From positions 220,074-284,073 of the forward strand of contig JADCRB010000032.1 of the NCBI GenBank assembly GCA_021464245.1: 64,000 nucleotides of DNA, in the 5' to 3' direction. The first letter of the stretch is position 1. Every line of letters starts with the position of its first letter. Position numbers and translations under genes: made by a program. Below, in pieces: positions 38,701 through 59,294 of this stretch. The stretch comes from Carallia brachiata. Its lineage: Eukaryota > Streptophyta > Magnoliopsida > Malpighiales > Rhizophoraceae. The notes under the pieces are model-generated. The model worked only from the letters and a program-made list of their open reading frames with translations. It did not search any database and was not told the origin of the DNA.

Positions 38701-40672
38701 GGTGCAACCAAAGTACAACGGAAGCAACTCATTTACTAGAAAGAGTCCAGAAAATAAATTTAGTGTTGATCGTTCACATTGTTGGCTCCAGTAGTTGTCT
38801 GCCTTTGGAATTTCAATCTGACAAGTGTGGCTTCTTACTTTCACATGTTATTGTCAAATCAATCATTGTTTGAGGCCTTGGGTCTTTGCTTGCTTACTTT
38901 CATGTGTTCTCAGCCTTTTTATGTACCGAATGTTCTCAGCTGTCCTTCTAGTCAATTGATACTCATATCTTATTTTTTATATTGCTCAAACTTGACACTA
39001 TTTTAATTGTTGAGTTGGCTTGTGATTTTCCACTTTTTTTTTTTGGCTATACCCAGGCTGTAGAAATCTACAAGAGAGTTGGAGCATTCTCTATGGCATT
39101 GGATATTATATAAGTGCCTGTCTGAGGCAATTTGTGCACTGTCACGTGGTAGACTTGATGGTGAGAGCCAAACTGCTGGCCTTATTTATTCAGGCAATGA
39201 GATTTCAGAGACATACAAGTATTTCCCTGAAGTGAGGTAAATACCGTGCTTTGATTTTTCCTGCATCCTAGTTGAATTTGGGACGATGTTTGGCTTATAT
39301 TTTATTTGTACTTTCATATGGGTAGATGATAGAAGCTCGGTAGTATAAATTGAAGAAACTTTTTCGAACAGAAATGTACTATTAGAAAAGAATAAAGAAA
39401 AAGGAAAAATATATTTAATCATTTGTCCAGATTTTGAACCTCGTGTAGATATGAGCAAGACCAATGCGTGATTCAATGATGCAAATCTCTCAAAACTGTA
39501 ATCCAATGGAAAATTGGTGAATGGTTACCATGCATGTGCGATAATGCTACTTAAATTATTATGTGGTATACATCTATGTTCTGCAAACTATAGGGTGTTT
39601 GAAATAATTTCTTAAACTTTAAGCCATTTTGATTTTAATCTTCAACTGATAAGATTTATCTTTTGACTCAATCTCCTACTTGGAAAAGGAACAAAAAGTC
39701 TAGATACCTCAGACTTGTAAGGTGTTTCAATTTAAGTTTTTGAATGTTGGAGTTTCTGAGTTTAACCTTCAACAAACAATATTTGATGTTGACTTAAGAC
39801 TCTTATATTACCCAAATGAATACAGTAATAGATGGTCATATGAGGATTATATAGGCATCCAATGCAACTTTTTCTATATTAGTTTTATTATAAAGCTGTA
39901 TAAAAAAAAAAAGGAAAAAAAGAACAAATACCAACTATATAACTGTCTCAGTGTCTCTATATACATATATTTGATCTTAAAAGTGGCTATGTTTACAGTC
40001 TTAAAGAGAGAGAGCATGTTTTGGAGCAAGAAACTGTGTTGAGACAGCTGGAGGCAATATTGTCTATTCAAAAGTTAGCAACAGCGGGACATTATCTAGA
40101 TGCTTTGAGGGAGGTTGCCAAACTTCCTTTTCTCCCATTAGATCCACGGACAACAGATGTCAACACTGATGCGTTTCAGAATGTATCTCCTCATGTTCAA
40201 GCTTGTGTGCCAGACCTTCTGAAGATTGCTCTTACATGTCTTGACAACGTGACAGATTCTGATGGATCAGTTCGTGCTATGAGGGCAAAGGTGAGTTAAA
40301 AGTGCTTATACGTCCAATGTTTATGTTAACGTATATATGGGTGTTTTGTCGCAAATGTTGTTTTCATATTTGCCATGTGTTTTGATACTTTAACTAAACA
40401 ATGCAAGGAAAATAGGAGTTGGCATTTTTCCTTTGTTAGAATGAAGTGACTTGACCTTCTAGGATTGCTTTTGTAAATACGTTCCATGACACTCGTCAAC
40501 GGGATTCTACAGGGACATTGGGTTGATGTTTTTGGACGTACTGATTGGTTATTGATTTGTGTTATTGTTTTACTATGGATATTTCCTTTGGCAGATTGCA
40601 CAGTTTCTTGCAAACAACATGAGCAAGAACTGGCCTCAAGATCTATATGCAAAGGTTGCCCGGAGTTTGTGA
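32716..40672 (+). CDS. NUP93: Nucleoporin NUP93 (Nic96 family), frameshift in exon 13
   Basis: Fifteen exons: 32716-32817, 33354-33445, 33741-33807, 34416-34475, 34547-34636, 34749-35018, 35791-35886, 35991-36125, 36259-36312, 36407-36490, 37334-37420, 37497-38399, 39057-39236, 39999-40290, 40595-40672. They sum to 2590 bases, two short of 864 codons. Exon 13 reads ...ALDII then TAA at 39111-39113; two missing bases there would restore the family motif NKCLSEAICALSRGRLDGES and the phase of exon 14. Signatures include WTDLLHSSTKLLEQAAP, VRLRDYGVLDFDAGDTRRQP, PVDTTWQQIYFCLRTGYYDE and DLQAYLNKFEPSYYTKNGKD. NUP93 is a linker scaffold of the nuclear pore inner ring. As assembled the protein stops after about 700 residues; a consensus error is a live alternative. 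Confidence 0.94.
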
Positions 40673-42514
40673 GGAACATAAAATGTGGCGGTTGGCAGTT
40701 TGAACTCAGCAAATGTTCGATGTCGAGTTGAGATCGGTACTAGTAGCTTTTGAAGAACGATTGGAAGAGTTCAACTGAATAATGAATTTCTGGTGAGGAC
40801 TTCCTGCTTGTCAAATTGTCAAATAGCTGCTCTTGCCTTTTCCTGCTTTTTTTCCCCCCCTCTTTTTTAATGTACTATGAATTCCATATACGAGCTCCTG
40901 TACTTTTGTCTTTTCTTGGTTCTCTTTCTGGAGCAAACCCCCCTTTTTTGTTGGGGGGGGGGGGGTGGGTGGTGTTGGTGGGGTTTAGTTTGCAGAAGGG
41001 AAGCACTACTAAATTAGGCTGTCTTACGGAAGGCAAGAATCCTCTTATCATTTTTGCAAGGCCTTCGTAAACACTGCCCACATCTTTATGCGGTTTCGTT
41101 TGCGGCCATTAGCGGAAAAATTGCACTGCCTTGACCCAGTCTGCGAATCAAGGACAGCACCATGAACCCGCGCCATACTTGAGATGCCTACATTACTTCT
41201 ACGGTGCTTTAAGAATGATTTTGGATGGGTTGCTAAATTTGGGGTAGTTGTGTTTCAGTCACAGCCGCTATGGACCTGTGGGTTCAGGCTTAGCTAACAG
41301 AAGCTAACTTGTATCGTCATGCGATAGGCTTGTAATGGGGATTTTGATGATTGACAATGTTTTTAGTCTATTTCTTTTTAGCTTTATAGTCCCAATGAGC
41401 TGCTAGCCTAATGTAGCTACATAACTTGATGTGGGTGACAAGCACCTTTAATTTGACGGCTCTCAAATTAGAGAAACATGGGGCATACTTTTAAAGACTA
41501 AACTAAATGGTATTCAAGGGTGCGTATGTACATGGAACAAGACATGATGGTATAAAACAGGTTAGTTTTAATCCGTTGTATATGCACAAGGATTAAACTA
41601 GTCTATCTTATATTATGTTATTGCATCTTGTGTACCAAACGCACTTTAGAGAATTGAAACTGAGGTCATTGAATTTTGAGAATATGACGAGAATTTCGCC
41701 TTGCTGGGGCCGTGTCCGCATCTTCAGAAATGGATCTTTAAGTGTTGTTTTAGTATGTTCGAACTTTTGTACAAAAAGGAAAAAAGGAGTGAAAAATATG
41801 GCTTTTGAAATGTGCTTTGCTCCTGTTAAACCTAGAACATTTTGACTCTCGGCAAGCTGATATGTTGTGAAAGAGAGAGGGGTATTAAGATGGTGTGGAG
41901 AGGTGGACCGAACCAGCGGCCGGGTAACATGTTAATTAAATGGCTTATTGTGGGATTGGAAAAAAGCTAGGAGGGAGAGAAATTTTATTATAAAAGAGTT
42001 GGAGTCAGTCAGCCGACGAGTTGAAATAAAAAATTATTATTTTTCAATATATGTGTTTTTCGATAGGAGAGTACAAAATTAGATCAAAAAAAAGAGTTCA
42101 AAATTATTTAAACAAAAAGAATTTGTTGTTTAATGTGGGTTTACCCTGGACTCTTTTCTGACCCTTCCTTTGCCCCAAAAAATGCTCTTATAGGACTGAA
42201 TATAAAGGAGGGGTGAGGAGCCCAAGTTCTCTTTAACGTATTTTTGGACTCTGAACATTCTTTCTCCCCGCTTATATATATATATAAAAGAAAAGAAACA
42301 GTCGACTTAAAAAATTAAAAACAAAAAGAAATAGAATAGTGGGATCTTTGTCGTGGACAGAAATGTTAAATTTAATTTAACTCGACTTGACTAATTTAAT
42401 TTAACTCGACTTTATGGATTGATTCAAAAATTTCTAAAAAACAATGATTAACTTAAATGCTACTAAAAAAACGTTTTGAATCCACTTGATTCGAACTCTA
42501 AGTAGTCCAACCTT

Positions 42515-42545
<31 letters not shown>

Positions 42546-42654
42546 TGGTTTTTTGAGTTTTCTAAGTGATCCAATCTCAATTCGAGGATGATCCGCTTGC
42601 TAGGCGTCAACTAATCAAGGGTTAGGCATTCAAAGAAAGAATGACCAACTACTA
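40673..42654. other. NUP93 3' UTR and intergenic DNA
   Basis: The 3' UTR includes a 13-base G run (40953-40965). Beyond about 41500 no coding signal is seen. A duplicated phrase TTTAATTTAACTCGACT occurs near 42370-42415, and a (TC)n microsatellite at about 42513-42538. Confidence 0.6.
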
Positions 42655-43226
42655 TGTAACCGACGTGTCTGCTTGCGTCCTCATAATTCCGTTGGTCAAC
42701 GACCACTAGAATTCTTCCACGTCATCCTTAAACTTCCGACAACCGCGGGGGGCGACCAAGTCCACTGAGAGAGTCCAAGCAACTCCTCCTTCGGATAGGA
42801 ATCCTCCTCCAATGTGGGGTTGCCTGTAATAAAAACCCATATAAAAACCCCAGACGCCCTCTGGACTTTGATTACCACTCTCACAGATTTTCTTGAAGAT
42901 TATTTTCTTGGCGTTTCTTGGAGGAAAATCAACTACTTCCCACAGCAAAATTTCCCCTCTCTCTCTCTCTCGCTCTCACTCTCACACTCTCTCTCTCTCT
43001 TGAAGGTAAAATTAACCACCCTTTTTTCTCTGGTTATGTTCAAAATTAAAGCTTGCTCTTATACTATCAACTTCCATTGTTTGCTCGCCAAGAAAGTACC
43101 AGAAAACTACAGAAATTATCTACTGTCTTTACTTTCCTTTTTGCCTCTTGCTTAGATTTTGCATGATGGGTCACTCATTGTTTCTTTTTTTCTTTTTCTG
43201 ACTACCAGCATTGCAAGCAAAAAGCC
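42655..43226 (+). promoter_or_regulatory. MADS gene promoter, leader and leader intron; duplicated from or with the JmjC promoter
   Basis: TATAAAA at 42840-42846 is followed by a CT-rich leader, a donor (TTGAAG|GTAAAA at 43006) and an acceptor (ACTACCAG, ending 43208), so the ATG at 43227 lies just inside exon 2. The sequence aligns along its length with 47385-47830, upstream of the JmjC gene. Shared landmarks include ACAGATTTTCTTGAAGAT (42883 and 47569, 43-44 bases after each TATA) and CTATCAACTTCCAT (43064 and 47700). Confidence 0.7.
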
Positions 43227-44116
43227 ATGACTCCACAAGAAAATCAAGAATCCTTGCCGCAAGGAACCGAGAAGAGGAAGAGGCAACGGGAGAAACTCGC
43301 CGTCAAAGTACCGAGAAAGAAGAATTTCGTGAGGAAGATTCTAGGGAACGATAAGGCGGTGAAAGAATCGAGTTTCTGGAGGCGAATGCCGACTTTGATC
43401 ACCAAAGCCCGACAGCTACAGCAGCTCTGCGATGTCTCGGTCGGCGTGGTTATTCAAGCGCCGGATGGCAGTTTCCACGCGTGGCCGGAGAACGTAGAGA
43501 ATTTGAAGGAACTGATAATGTCATATAAAGGGCTTGACAAGAGAAGGAAGAAGGAAACCAAGTTGCTGAAGTTCTTGGAGGAGAAAAGAAGAAACTTGAG
43601 AAGAGGAAGGAGAAGGCAGTGAAAGAGAAGGTTGAGCAATTGGTTGCCGGCATGTCCGTGTGGCTTGATGGGCTGTCGGGCGATTCTTTGGTGGATTCTG
43701 TGAAGTTATTGGACGAGAAAGTTGTGGAATTGAAAGAGAAAATTGCAAGGGTTATCGTTGGTGGTGCTGATAATGGTGACTATAAAATCATGATCAATGG
43801 AGAAGGCCCAAGTTCAAGCCTAGCTGGCATGGTTTTTGGCAATAAAAGAAGTTTTCCTGATGTGGGTGTTAACCATTTTTTGGCACAACACATTTTTGGC
43901 GATGAGATGCCATTGCCAATCAGTGATAGCAGTAATAATGGAGATAGCAGCAACTTATTCTATCCTGATTTTGGGGCACAGAACAATATTAATGATGCTG
44001 GTTTGATGGAGGAGATGTTAAATGGCAATGACATGCTTACTCCAAATCCAAGTAAGATTCATGTCTCTCCACTTCATGAAGGTTTACCAAACTCAGTCTG
44101 GTCACCATGGTTTTGA
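43227..44116 (+). pseudogene. Type I MADS-box-like gene, copy A (one-base frameshift)
   Basis: Nearly identical to the intact 296-codon gene at 50983-51873. Copy A lacks one base in the lysine-codon run near 43583-43587 (GGAGAAAAGAAG here, GGAGAAGAAGAAG in copy B). The first frame therefore ends at 43620-43622 after 131 codons, and the second half continues in another frame to the shared stop at 44114-44116. Substitutions also change SSN to NCN late in the protein. Only this copy has the full promoter and leader in the assembly. If the two copies are alleles, this is either a null allele or a consensus error in a homopurine run. Confidence 0.75.
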
Positions 44117-47100
44117 ATGCCAAGATTAGGTAGATATATGTATGGCTTTTCTTTTACATTATGGTGAATATTATGCCTTATTGACGATTTGAGAGGTTTC
44201 TCCTGCGTCTAATTAAGGGGATCTCAGTGTTGTTGTTATGTTGAATTTTGATACAAATGCACTTGTGACTTTTGCATATTTCCTTTCTAAAAGGTACTTA
44301 ATTATGTTGATTGGTTGTGGAATTCAATCCAATTAGTTGTGGTAAGAATTTTCGCATTTTAATTAGATGTTTGAGTTCATTAATCTTGTTGGAAGCAAAC
44401 TGTGCTTAAGGTATAAATAAGGTGAAGAGTGAATGCTAGCGAAAACACTGACAAGTAGAGTCTAACTTATGGCAGATTCTGTGAAACTCATAAATACAGA
44501 TAGCTGTGTCACTTCAGTTTATAAGAAAAGAAAATGTGAAATTTCTTGCTTTGTTTTGGCGTAAATTCATTTTTTTCCCCAAATATGATTCAGCCGTAGT
44601 TTGTATGGTGGATATGATACAATGGAGTTGTTATTTACGAGTTTGTAAGGGATTATATCGTCTTCGTTTGCAATCAATTGACCAATTTTATTCTTAACGT
44701 ATCCGAAAGATAAGACTTAATTAGTTTGAATCGTGACCCTCATCGTACTTTCTGGTTATTTTCGGTGCATGCACTGGACTAGTAAGTACTAATGGCAATT
44801 TACAGGAGTTAAAAAAAAAAAAAAAAACGTATTTGCCAATTTTTCTTAATATAACTAACTTATAATCTTACATTATATATATATTTTTTATTTTTTCATT
44901 TAAGTTAAACTTACTTATTGTATCTTGTAAAATTATAAATAAGTTATATTTGTAACAAAAGTAAGTCACATTAAATTATAAGTGCTCTTGTGAGTGCATT
45001 ACTTATAGAGGTTGAATCTATACTTATACATTAATTATCTTCCAAAGTTATAAGAAAAATATATTGATCTAATATGAGAATGAAGTTTGGTATCGTTGGT
45101 GCTTGGATTGCGACAAAGACCGAACGGACATACTAATTAATGTCTATTTTGTGGATCCTCCCTAAGGTTAAAGTAAGATGCAAAATGAATGTCACTTGGC
45201 CAAGCACAGGGGAGGCATGAGTAATGAATACATTTTTAGTTATTTATTTTGTATAATATAATTTTTTTAAAGTTCTTACAAAATACTAATTACAACATAA
45301 AATAAAATAGCAAATTTTCTAAGTCATATGTTAAAAAACTGTTAAATTTATTAAAAATATTATATTAGACATGTATATATGCATATAATTTATCTAATGA
45401 AAATATTTTACCATTTTATTCACATAGTGTTTGTGTCTTAATTTCCTTTTACAACTTGAAAATCACAGGCTCGATGAAATAATTTCTTTATGGAAATAAG
45501 ACCAATACTGCGTATATCTACTTTTTCCTAAACTCCGAAATTCATGAATTCACATGCCCTATAATAATGAAGGAAAATAATTAAATTACAAGTAATAATA
45601 AAGCAAGGAGCTGTCAGCACGATTACTCTTTTGCTCAAATCCGATAATAGTGCTTGTTGACTACAACAATTAGGAACATAATTCTATCAAATAATATTCA
45701 ATAATTTTTGTTTTTACGAATTTAATCATGACTCATATAATTTTAGTTTTACTTTAATGCTACTCTTGTAAAGTTTAAAAACAAATTCTTTTTTTTGAAA
45801 ACTACTCTTGTAAAGTTTAAAAACAAATTCTTTTTTTTTTTTGTATTTCAGAATAAAAGTGAATAATTTATGAAAATTTGAGACCAAATCCTCGCCTTTT
45901 CCTAAGAGTTCCTTTATTTAATATTTTATTTACTTAGCCCATTTAAGGCTTTAGAAAATTTAATTTTTACTTACAACATAAATCATAGTTGGCAACAAAT
46001 GATTATTAAAAAAAAATTGGCCAGGCCTAAAAGTTCTTCAAACTCGGCTTAAGGAATATGTGGGTTTAAATTTGATATTTTTAAACGACACAATATTTCA
46101 CATACAGTCTCTTTCGAGACACCTAACTAGTTATAAGTAGATTTTTATTTTTGAAATATCTAAAAAGTGGTGTGAAATTTATTAGTAAAGCATAGTTATC
46201 ACTATTCTATAACTCATAACTCAATAAATTTTTTAATAGATAAAAAATATATATATTTCATACACAGTTGACCCGTGCGTTATATTAAATGTCCTAACAT
46301 AATTTTCCGCTTAATCCTAATGAAAAAGTTCACAATGGACCTCTAAAACAATCAATTGATCAGTCAAAGGTTTGCATAGTAGTTCAATTGAAAACATGGT
46401 TAAGTTTTTAATTATTTTCGGGCAATATATGTCAATATTGATTTTCCATAATTAATTTATGTAACTTTTTGTTGCATCAATATTATTTACTACACGGCAA
46501 TGCTTAAAAACACTTGAATCATTTTTATCTACACCTTATATAGGTGACACGCACACACATATATACTTGCACAATACATAAAAAAAAAGTAAATTTTCAA
46601 AGAGAGTTCCGTTAAATTAATTAACTAATTACATGCAAAAAGCGTGAAATAAGATGAAAAAAATGTATCTATAATTAATTTAAAAAATGATAAAATTTAA
46701 TGTCACTCACCTAGCGAGGGTAACACGATTAGCGCATATTAATATAATGTAATTTGATTAAAAATTTATTATATTTCTTAAATAACAATAGTACATAAAG
46801 CGTTAGGTAATGTATAGGTCTTTCGTACACGTTCCAACTATACTATACAGAGCATGGTTGATTATCTGAGAAATTGCCTTAAATAATAATATGTAATTTT
46901 TGTAATAATTTATATATATTTTAAATAAAAAAATTAAATAATAAATCTTGTTATTAAAAATAAACGTTATTATTTAAAATACAATACTTGTTACTTTTTA
47001 TATATTCTATCAGATTAAAAATCCGACGTAGCACAAACTTTGCCCATTATTACGCAGTCAATCGCTTGGAAAAATAATTTCCCAATCAGTGTAACGCCTC

Positions 47101-47384
47101 GACAAACCGGTTTTTGGCTCTTTTTAGGAAGGATCGTTACATGGCCAAATAACTTTTCCCTATTACGTCCACATGAATTTTTTTTGTGCAACCACAAGCA
47201 TTTTTTGTGCAACCACATAAGAAAAATGTGCAACGAAAAAATAATAATATTTTTTGAATTACTTTTTATCGATTTAGTTGCACAAAATATGTTCTTAGTT
47301 GCACAAAAAAAATTTCGTGTGGAGACAATCGGGAGAAATCATTTGGTCATAAACTTTTTCCTTTTTAGTAATAACTAACTACTT
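44117..47384. other. MADS 3' UTR and AT-rich intergenic DNA (copy A)
   Basis: Strongly AT-rich with no coding signal. Near 45755-45835 a phrase ACTCTTGTAAAGTTTAAAAA followed by CAAATTC and a T run is present twice in tandem, where copy B has it once. A MITE lies at 47130-47361 (listed separately). Confidence 0.65.
47121..47370 (+). mobile_element. Mutator-type MITE with 9-base target duplication, only in copy A
   Basis: A 232-bp insertion (47130-47361) is flanked by TTTTTAGGA (47121-47129) and TTTTTAGTA (47362-47370). The matching site in copy B (54881-54889) has the target once, with no insertion. Its two ends are imperfect inverted repeats of about 60 bases (about 47131-47190 and 47298-47361), including TTTTTGTGCAAC and its complement. 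Nine-base target duplications and long terminal inverted repeats are typical of Mutator-like elements. It has no coding capacity. Confidence 0.85.
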
Positions 47385-50874
<3,490 letters not shown>

Positions 50875-50875
50875 N
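50875..50875. other. Single-N assembly gap
   Basis: The only ambiguous base in the window. It joins CCTAGAG (middle of a JmjC exon) to CTACTGTC (middle of the MADS leader intron) and falls exactly at the junction of the two repeat copies. Confidence 0.99.
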
Positions 50876-50982
50876 CTACTGTCTTTACTTTCCTTTTTGC
50901 CTCTTGCTTAGATTTTGCATGATGGGTCACTCATTGTTTCTTTTTTTCTTTTTCTGACTACCAGCATTGCAAGCAAAAAGCC

Positions 50983-51873
50983 ATGACTCCACAAGAAAAT
51001 CAAGAATCCTTGCCGCAAGGAACCGAGAAGAGGAAGAGGCAACGGGAGAAACTCGCCGTCAAAGTACCGAGAAAGAAGAATTTCGTGAGGAAGATTCTAG
51101 GGAACGATAAGGCGGTGAAAGAATCGAGTTTCTGGAGGCGAATGCCGACTTTGATCACCAAAGCCCGACAGCTACAGCAGCTCTGCGATGTCTCGGTCGG
51201 CGTGGTTATTCAAGCGCCGGATGGCAGTTTCCACGCGTGGCCGGAGAACGTAGAGAATTTGAAGGAACTGATAATGTCATATAAAGGGCTTGACAAGAGA
51301 AGGAAGAAGGAAACCAAGTTGCTGAAGTTCTTGGAGGAGAAGAAGAAGAAACTTGAGAAGAGGAAGGAGAAGGCAGTGAAAGAGAAGGTTGAGCAATTGG
51401 TTGCCGGCATGTCCGTGTGGCTTGATGGGCTGTCGGGCGATTCTTTGGTGGATTCTGTGAAGTTATTGGACGAGAAAGTTGTGGAATTGAAAGAGAAAAT
51501 TGCAAGGGTTATCGTTGGTGGTGCTGATAATGGTGACTATAAAATCATGATCAATGGAGAAGGCCCAAGTTCAAGCCTAGCTGGCATGGTTTTTGGCAAT
51601 AAAAGAAGTTTTCCTGATGTGGGTGTTAACCATTTTTTGGCACAACACATTTTTGGCGATGAGATGCCATTGCCAATCAGTGATAGCAGTAATAATGGAG
51701 ATAATTGCAACTTATTCTATCCTGATTTTGGGGCACAGAACAATATTAATGATGCTGGTTTGATGGAGGAGATGTTAAATGGCAATGACATGCTTACTCC
51801 AAATCCAAGTAAGATTCATGTCTCTCCACTTCATGAAGGTTTACCAAACTCAGTCTGGTCACCATGGTTTTGA
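50983..51873 (+). CDS. Divergent type I MADS-box protein, copy B (intact)
   Basis: A 296-residue protein in one exon after the leader acceptor. Residues about 48-90 (SSFWRRMPTLITKARQLQQL then CDVSVGVVIQAPDGSFHAWP) resemble the MADS domain of plant type I (probably M-beta) proteins: KKA-like helix, LCD-V/I-V strand, and the W-P-E-N that follows in this group. The N-terminus is strongly basic and longer than usual. A lysine-rich coiled coil (about 100-140) and a WLDGLSGDSLVDSVKLLDEK segment follow. Type I MADS proteins are nuclear DNA-binding factors acting mostly in gametophyte and endosperm. The class is inferred from a divergent domain, so confidence is moderate. In this assembly copy B has only 107 bases of upstream sequence before the gap. 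Confidence 0.7.
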   Translation: MTPQENQESLPQGTEKRKRQREKLAVKVPRKKNFVRKILGNDKAVKESSFWRRMPTLITKARQLQQLCDVSVGVVIQAPDGSFHAWPENVENLKELIMSYKGLDKRRKKETKLLKFLEEKKKKLEKRKEKAVKEKVEQLVAGMSVWLDGLSGDSLVDSVKLLDEKVVELKEKIARVIVGGADNGDYKIMINGEGPSSSLAGMVFGNKRSFPDVGVNHFLAQHIFGDEMPLPISDSSNNGDNCNLFYPDFGAQNNINDAGLMEEMLNGNDMLTPNPSKIHVSPLHEGLPNSVWSPWF

Positions 51874-54800
51874 ATGCCAAGATTAGGTAGATATATGTAT
51901 GGCTTTTCTTTTACATTATGGTGAATATTATGCCTTATTGACGATTTGAGAGGTTTCTCCTGCGTCTAATTAAGGGGATCTCAGTGTTGTTGTCATGTTG
52001 AATTTTGATACAAATGCACTTGTGACTTTTGCATATTTCCTTTCTAAAAGGTACTTAATTATGTTGATTGGTTGTGGAATTCAATCCAATTAGTTGTGGT
52101 AAGAATTTTCGCATTTTAATTAGATGTTTGAGTTCATTAATCTTGTTGGAAGCAAACTGTGCTTAAGGTATAAATAAGGTGAAGAGTGAATGCTAGCGAA
52201 AACACTGGCAAGTAGAGTCTAACTTATGGCAGATTCTGTGAAACTCATAAATACAGATAGCTGTGTCACTTCAGTTTATAAGAAAAGAAAATGTGAATAT
52301 TTCTTGCTTTGTTTTGGCGTAAATTCATTTTTTTCCCCAAATATGATTCAGCCGTAGTTTGTATGGTGGATATGATACAATGGAGTTGTTATTTACGAGT
52401 TTGTAAGGGATTATATCGTCTTCGTTTGCAATCAATTAACCATTTTTATTCTTAACGTATCCAAAAGATAAGACTTAATTAGTTTGAATCGTGACCCTCA
52501 TGTACTTTCTGGTTATTTCCGGTGCATGCACTTGACTAGTAAGTACTAATGGCAATTTACAGGAGTGACAAAAAAAAAAAAAAAAACGTATTCGCCAATT
52601 TTATTTTATTTTTTAATATAACTCACTTGTAATTTTACGTTATATATATATTTTTTTATTTTTATTTTATTTAAGTTGAATCTAATTATTGTGTCTTGTA
52701 AGATTATAAATAAGTTATATTTATGATAAAAGTAAGTCACATTAGATTATAGCGTGCGAGGAGCTCTTGTGAGTGCATCACTCATAGAGGTTGAATCTAT
52801 ACTTATACATTAATTATCTTCCAAAGTTATAAGAAAAATATATTGATCTAATATGAGAATGAAGTTTGGTATCGTTGGTGCTTGGATTGCGACAAAGACC
52901 GAACGGACATACTAATTAATGTCTATTTTGTGGATCCTCCCTAAGGTTAAATTAAGATGCAAATGAATGTCACTTGGCCAAGCACAGGGGAGGCATGAGT
53001 AATGAATACATTTTTAGTTATTTATTTTGTATAATATAATTTTTTTAAAGTTCTTACAAAATACTAATTACAACATTAAATAAAATAGCAAATTTTCTAA
53101 GTCATATGTTAAAAAACTGTTAAATTTATTAAAAATATTATATTAGACATGTATATATGCATATAATTTATCTAATGAAAATATTTTACCATTTTATTCA
53201 CATAGTGTTTGTGTCTTAATTTCCTTTTACAACTTGAAAATCACAGGCTCGATAAAATAATTTCTTTATGAAAATAAGAGCAATACTGCATATATCTACT
53301 TTTTCCTAAACTCCGAAATTCATGAATTCATATGCCCTATAATAATGAAGGAAAATAATTAAATTACAAGTAATAATAAAGCAAGGAGCTGTCAGCACGA
53401 TTACTCTTTTGCTCAAATCCGATAATAGTGCTTGTTGACTACAACAATTAGGAATTTAATTCTATCAAATAATATTCAATAATTTTTGTTTTTACGAATT
53501 TAATCATGACTCATATAATTTTAGTTTTACTTTAATGCTACTCTTGTAAAGTTTTAAAAAAAATTCTTTTTTTTTTGTATTTCAGAATAAAAGTGAATAA
53601 TTTATGAAAATTTGAGACCAAATCGTCGCCTTGTCCTAAGAGTTCCTTTATTTAATATTTTATTTACTTAGCCCATTTAAGGCTTTAGAAAATTTAATTT
53701 TTACTTACAACATAAATTATAGTTGGCAACAAATGATTATTAAAAAAAAAATTGGCCAGGCCTAAAAGTTCTGATTGCAAACTCGGCTTAAGGAATATGT
53801 GGGTTTAAATTTGATATTTTTAAACCACACAATATTTCACATACAGTCTCTTTCGAGACACCTAACTAGTTATAAGTAGATTTTTATTTTTGAAATATCT
53901 AAAAAGTGGTGTGAAATTTATTAGTAAAGCATAGTTATTACTATTCTATAACTCATGACTCAATAAATTTTTTAATAAATAAAAAATATATATATTTCAC
54001 ACACAGTTGACCCGTGCGTTATATTAAATGTCCTAACATAATTTTCCGCTTAATCCTAATGAAAAAGTTCACAATGGACCTCTAAAACAATCAATTGATC
54101 AGTCAAAGGTTTGCATAGTAGTTCAATTGAAAACATGGTTAAGTTTTTAATAACAATTATTTTCGGGCAATTTATGTCAATATTGATTTTCCATAATTAA
54201 TTTATGTAACTTTTTGTTGCATCAATATTATTTACTACACGGCAATGCTTAAAAACACTTGAATCATTTTTATCTACACCTTATATAGGTGACACGCACA
54301 CACATATATATCTTGCACATATAAATAAAAAAAAAGTAAATTTTCAAAGAGAGTTCCGTTAAATTAATTAACTAAATTACATGCAAAAAGCGTGAAATAA
54401 GATGAAAAAATGTATCTATAATTAATTTAAAAAATGATAAAATTTAATGTCAACTCACCTAGCGAGGGTAACACGATTAGCGCATATTAATATAATGTAA
54501 TTTGATTAAAAATTTATTATATTTTCTTAAATAAACAATAGTACATAAAGCGTTAGGTAATGTATAGGTCTTTCGTACACTTCCAACTATACTATTACAG
54601 AGCATGGATTGATTATCTGAGAAATTGCCTTAACAATAATAATATTGTAATTTTTTGTAATAATTTATATATATTTTAAATAATAAAAAATTAAATAATA
54701 AAATCTTGTTATTAAAAATATAAACGTTATTATTTAAAATACAATACTTGTTACTTTTTATATATTCTATCAGATTAAAAATCCGACGTAGCACAAACTT

Positions 54801-54894
54801 TGCCCATTATTACGCAGTCAATCGCTTGGAAAAATAATTTCCCAATCAGCGTAACGCCTCGACGAACCGGTTTTTGGCTCTTTTTAGGAATAAC
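51874..54894. other. MADS 3' UTR and AT-rich intergenic DNA (copy B)
   Basis: Equivalent to 44117-47129 of copy A, with the empty MITE target at 54881-54889. No coding signal. Confidence 0.65.
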
Positions 54895-59294
<4,400 letters not shown>

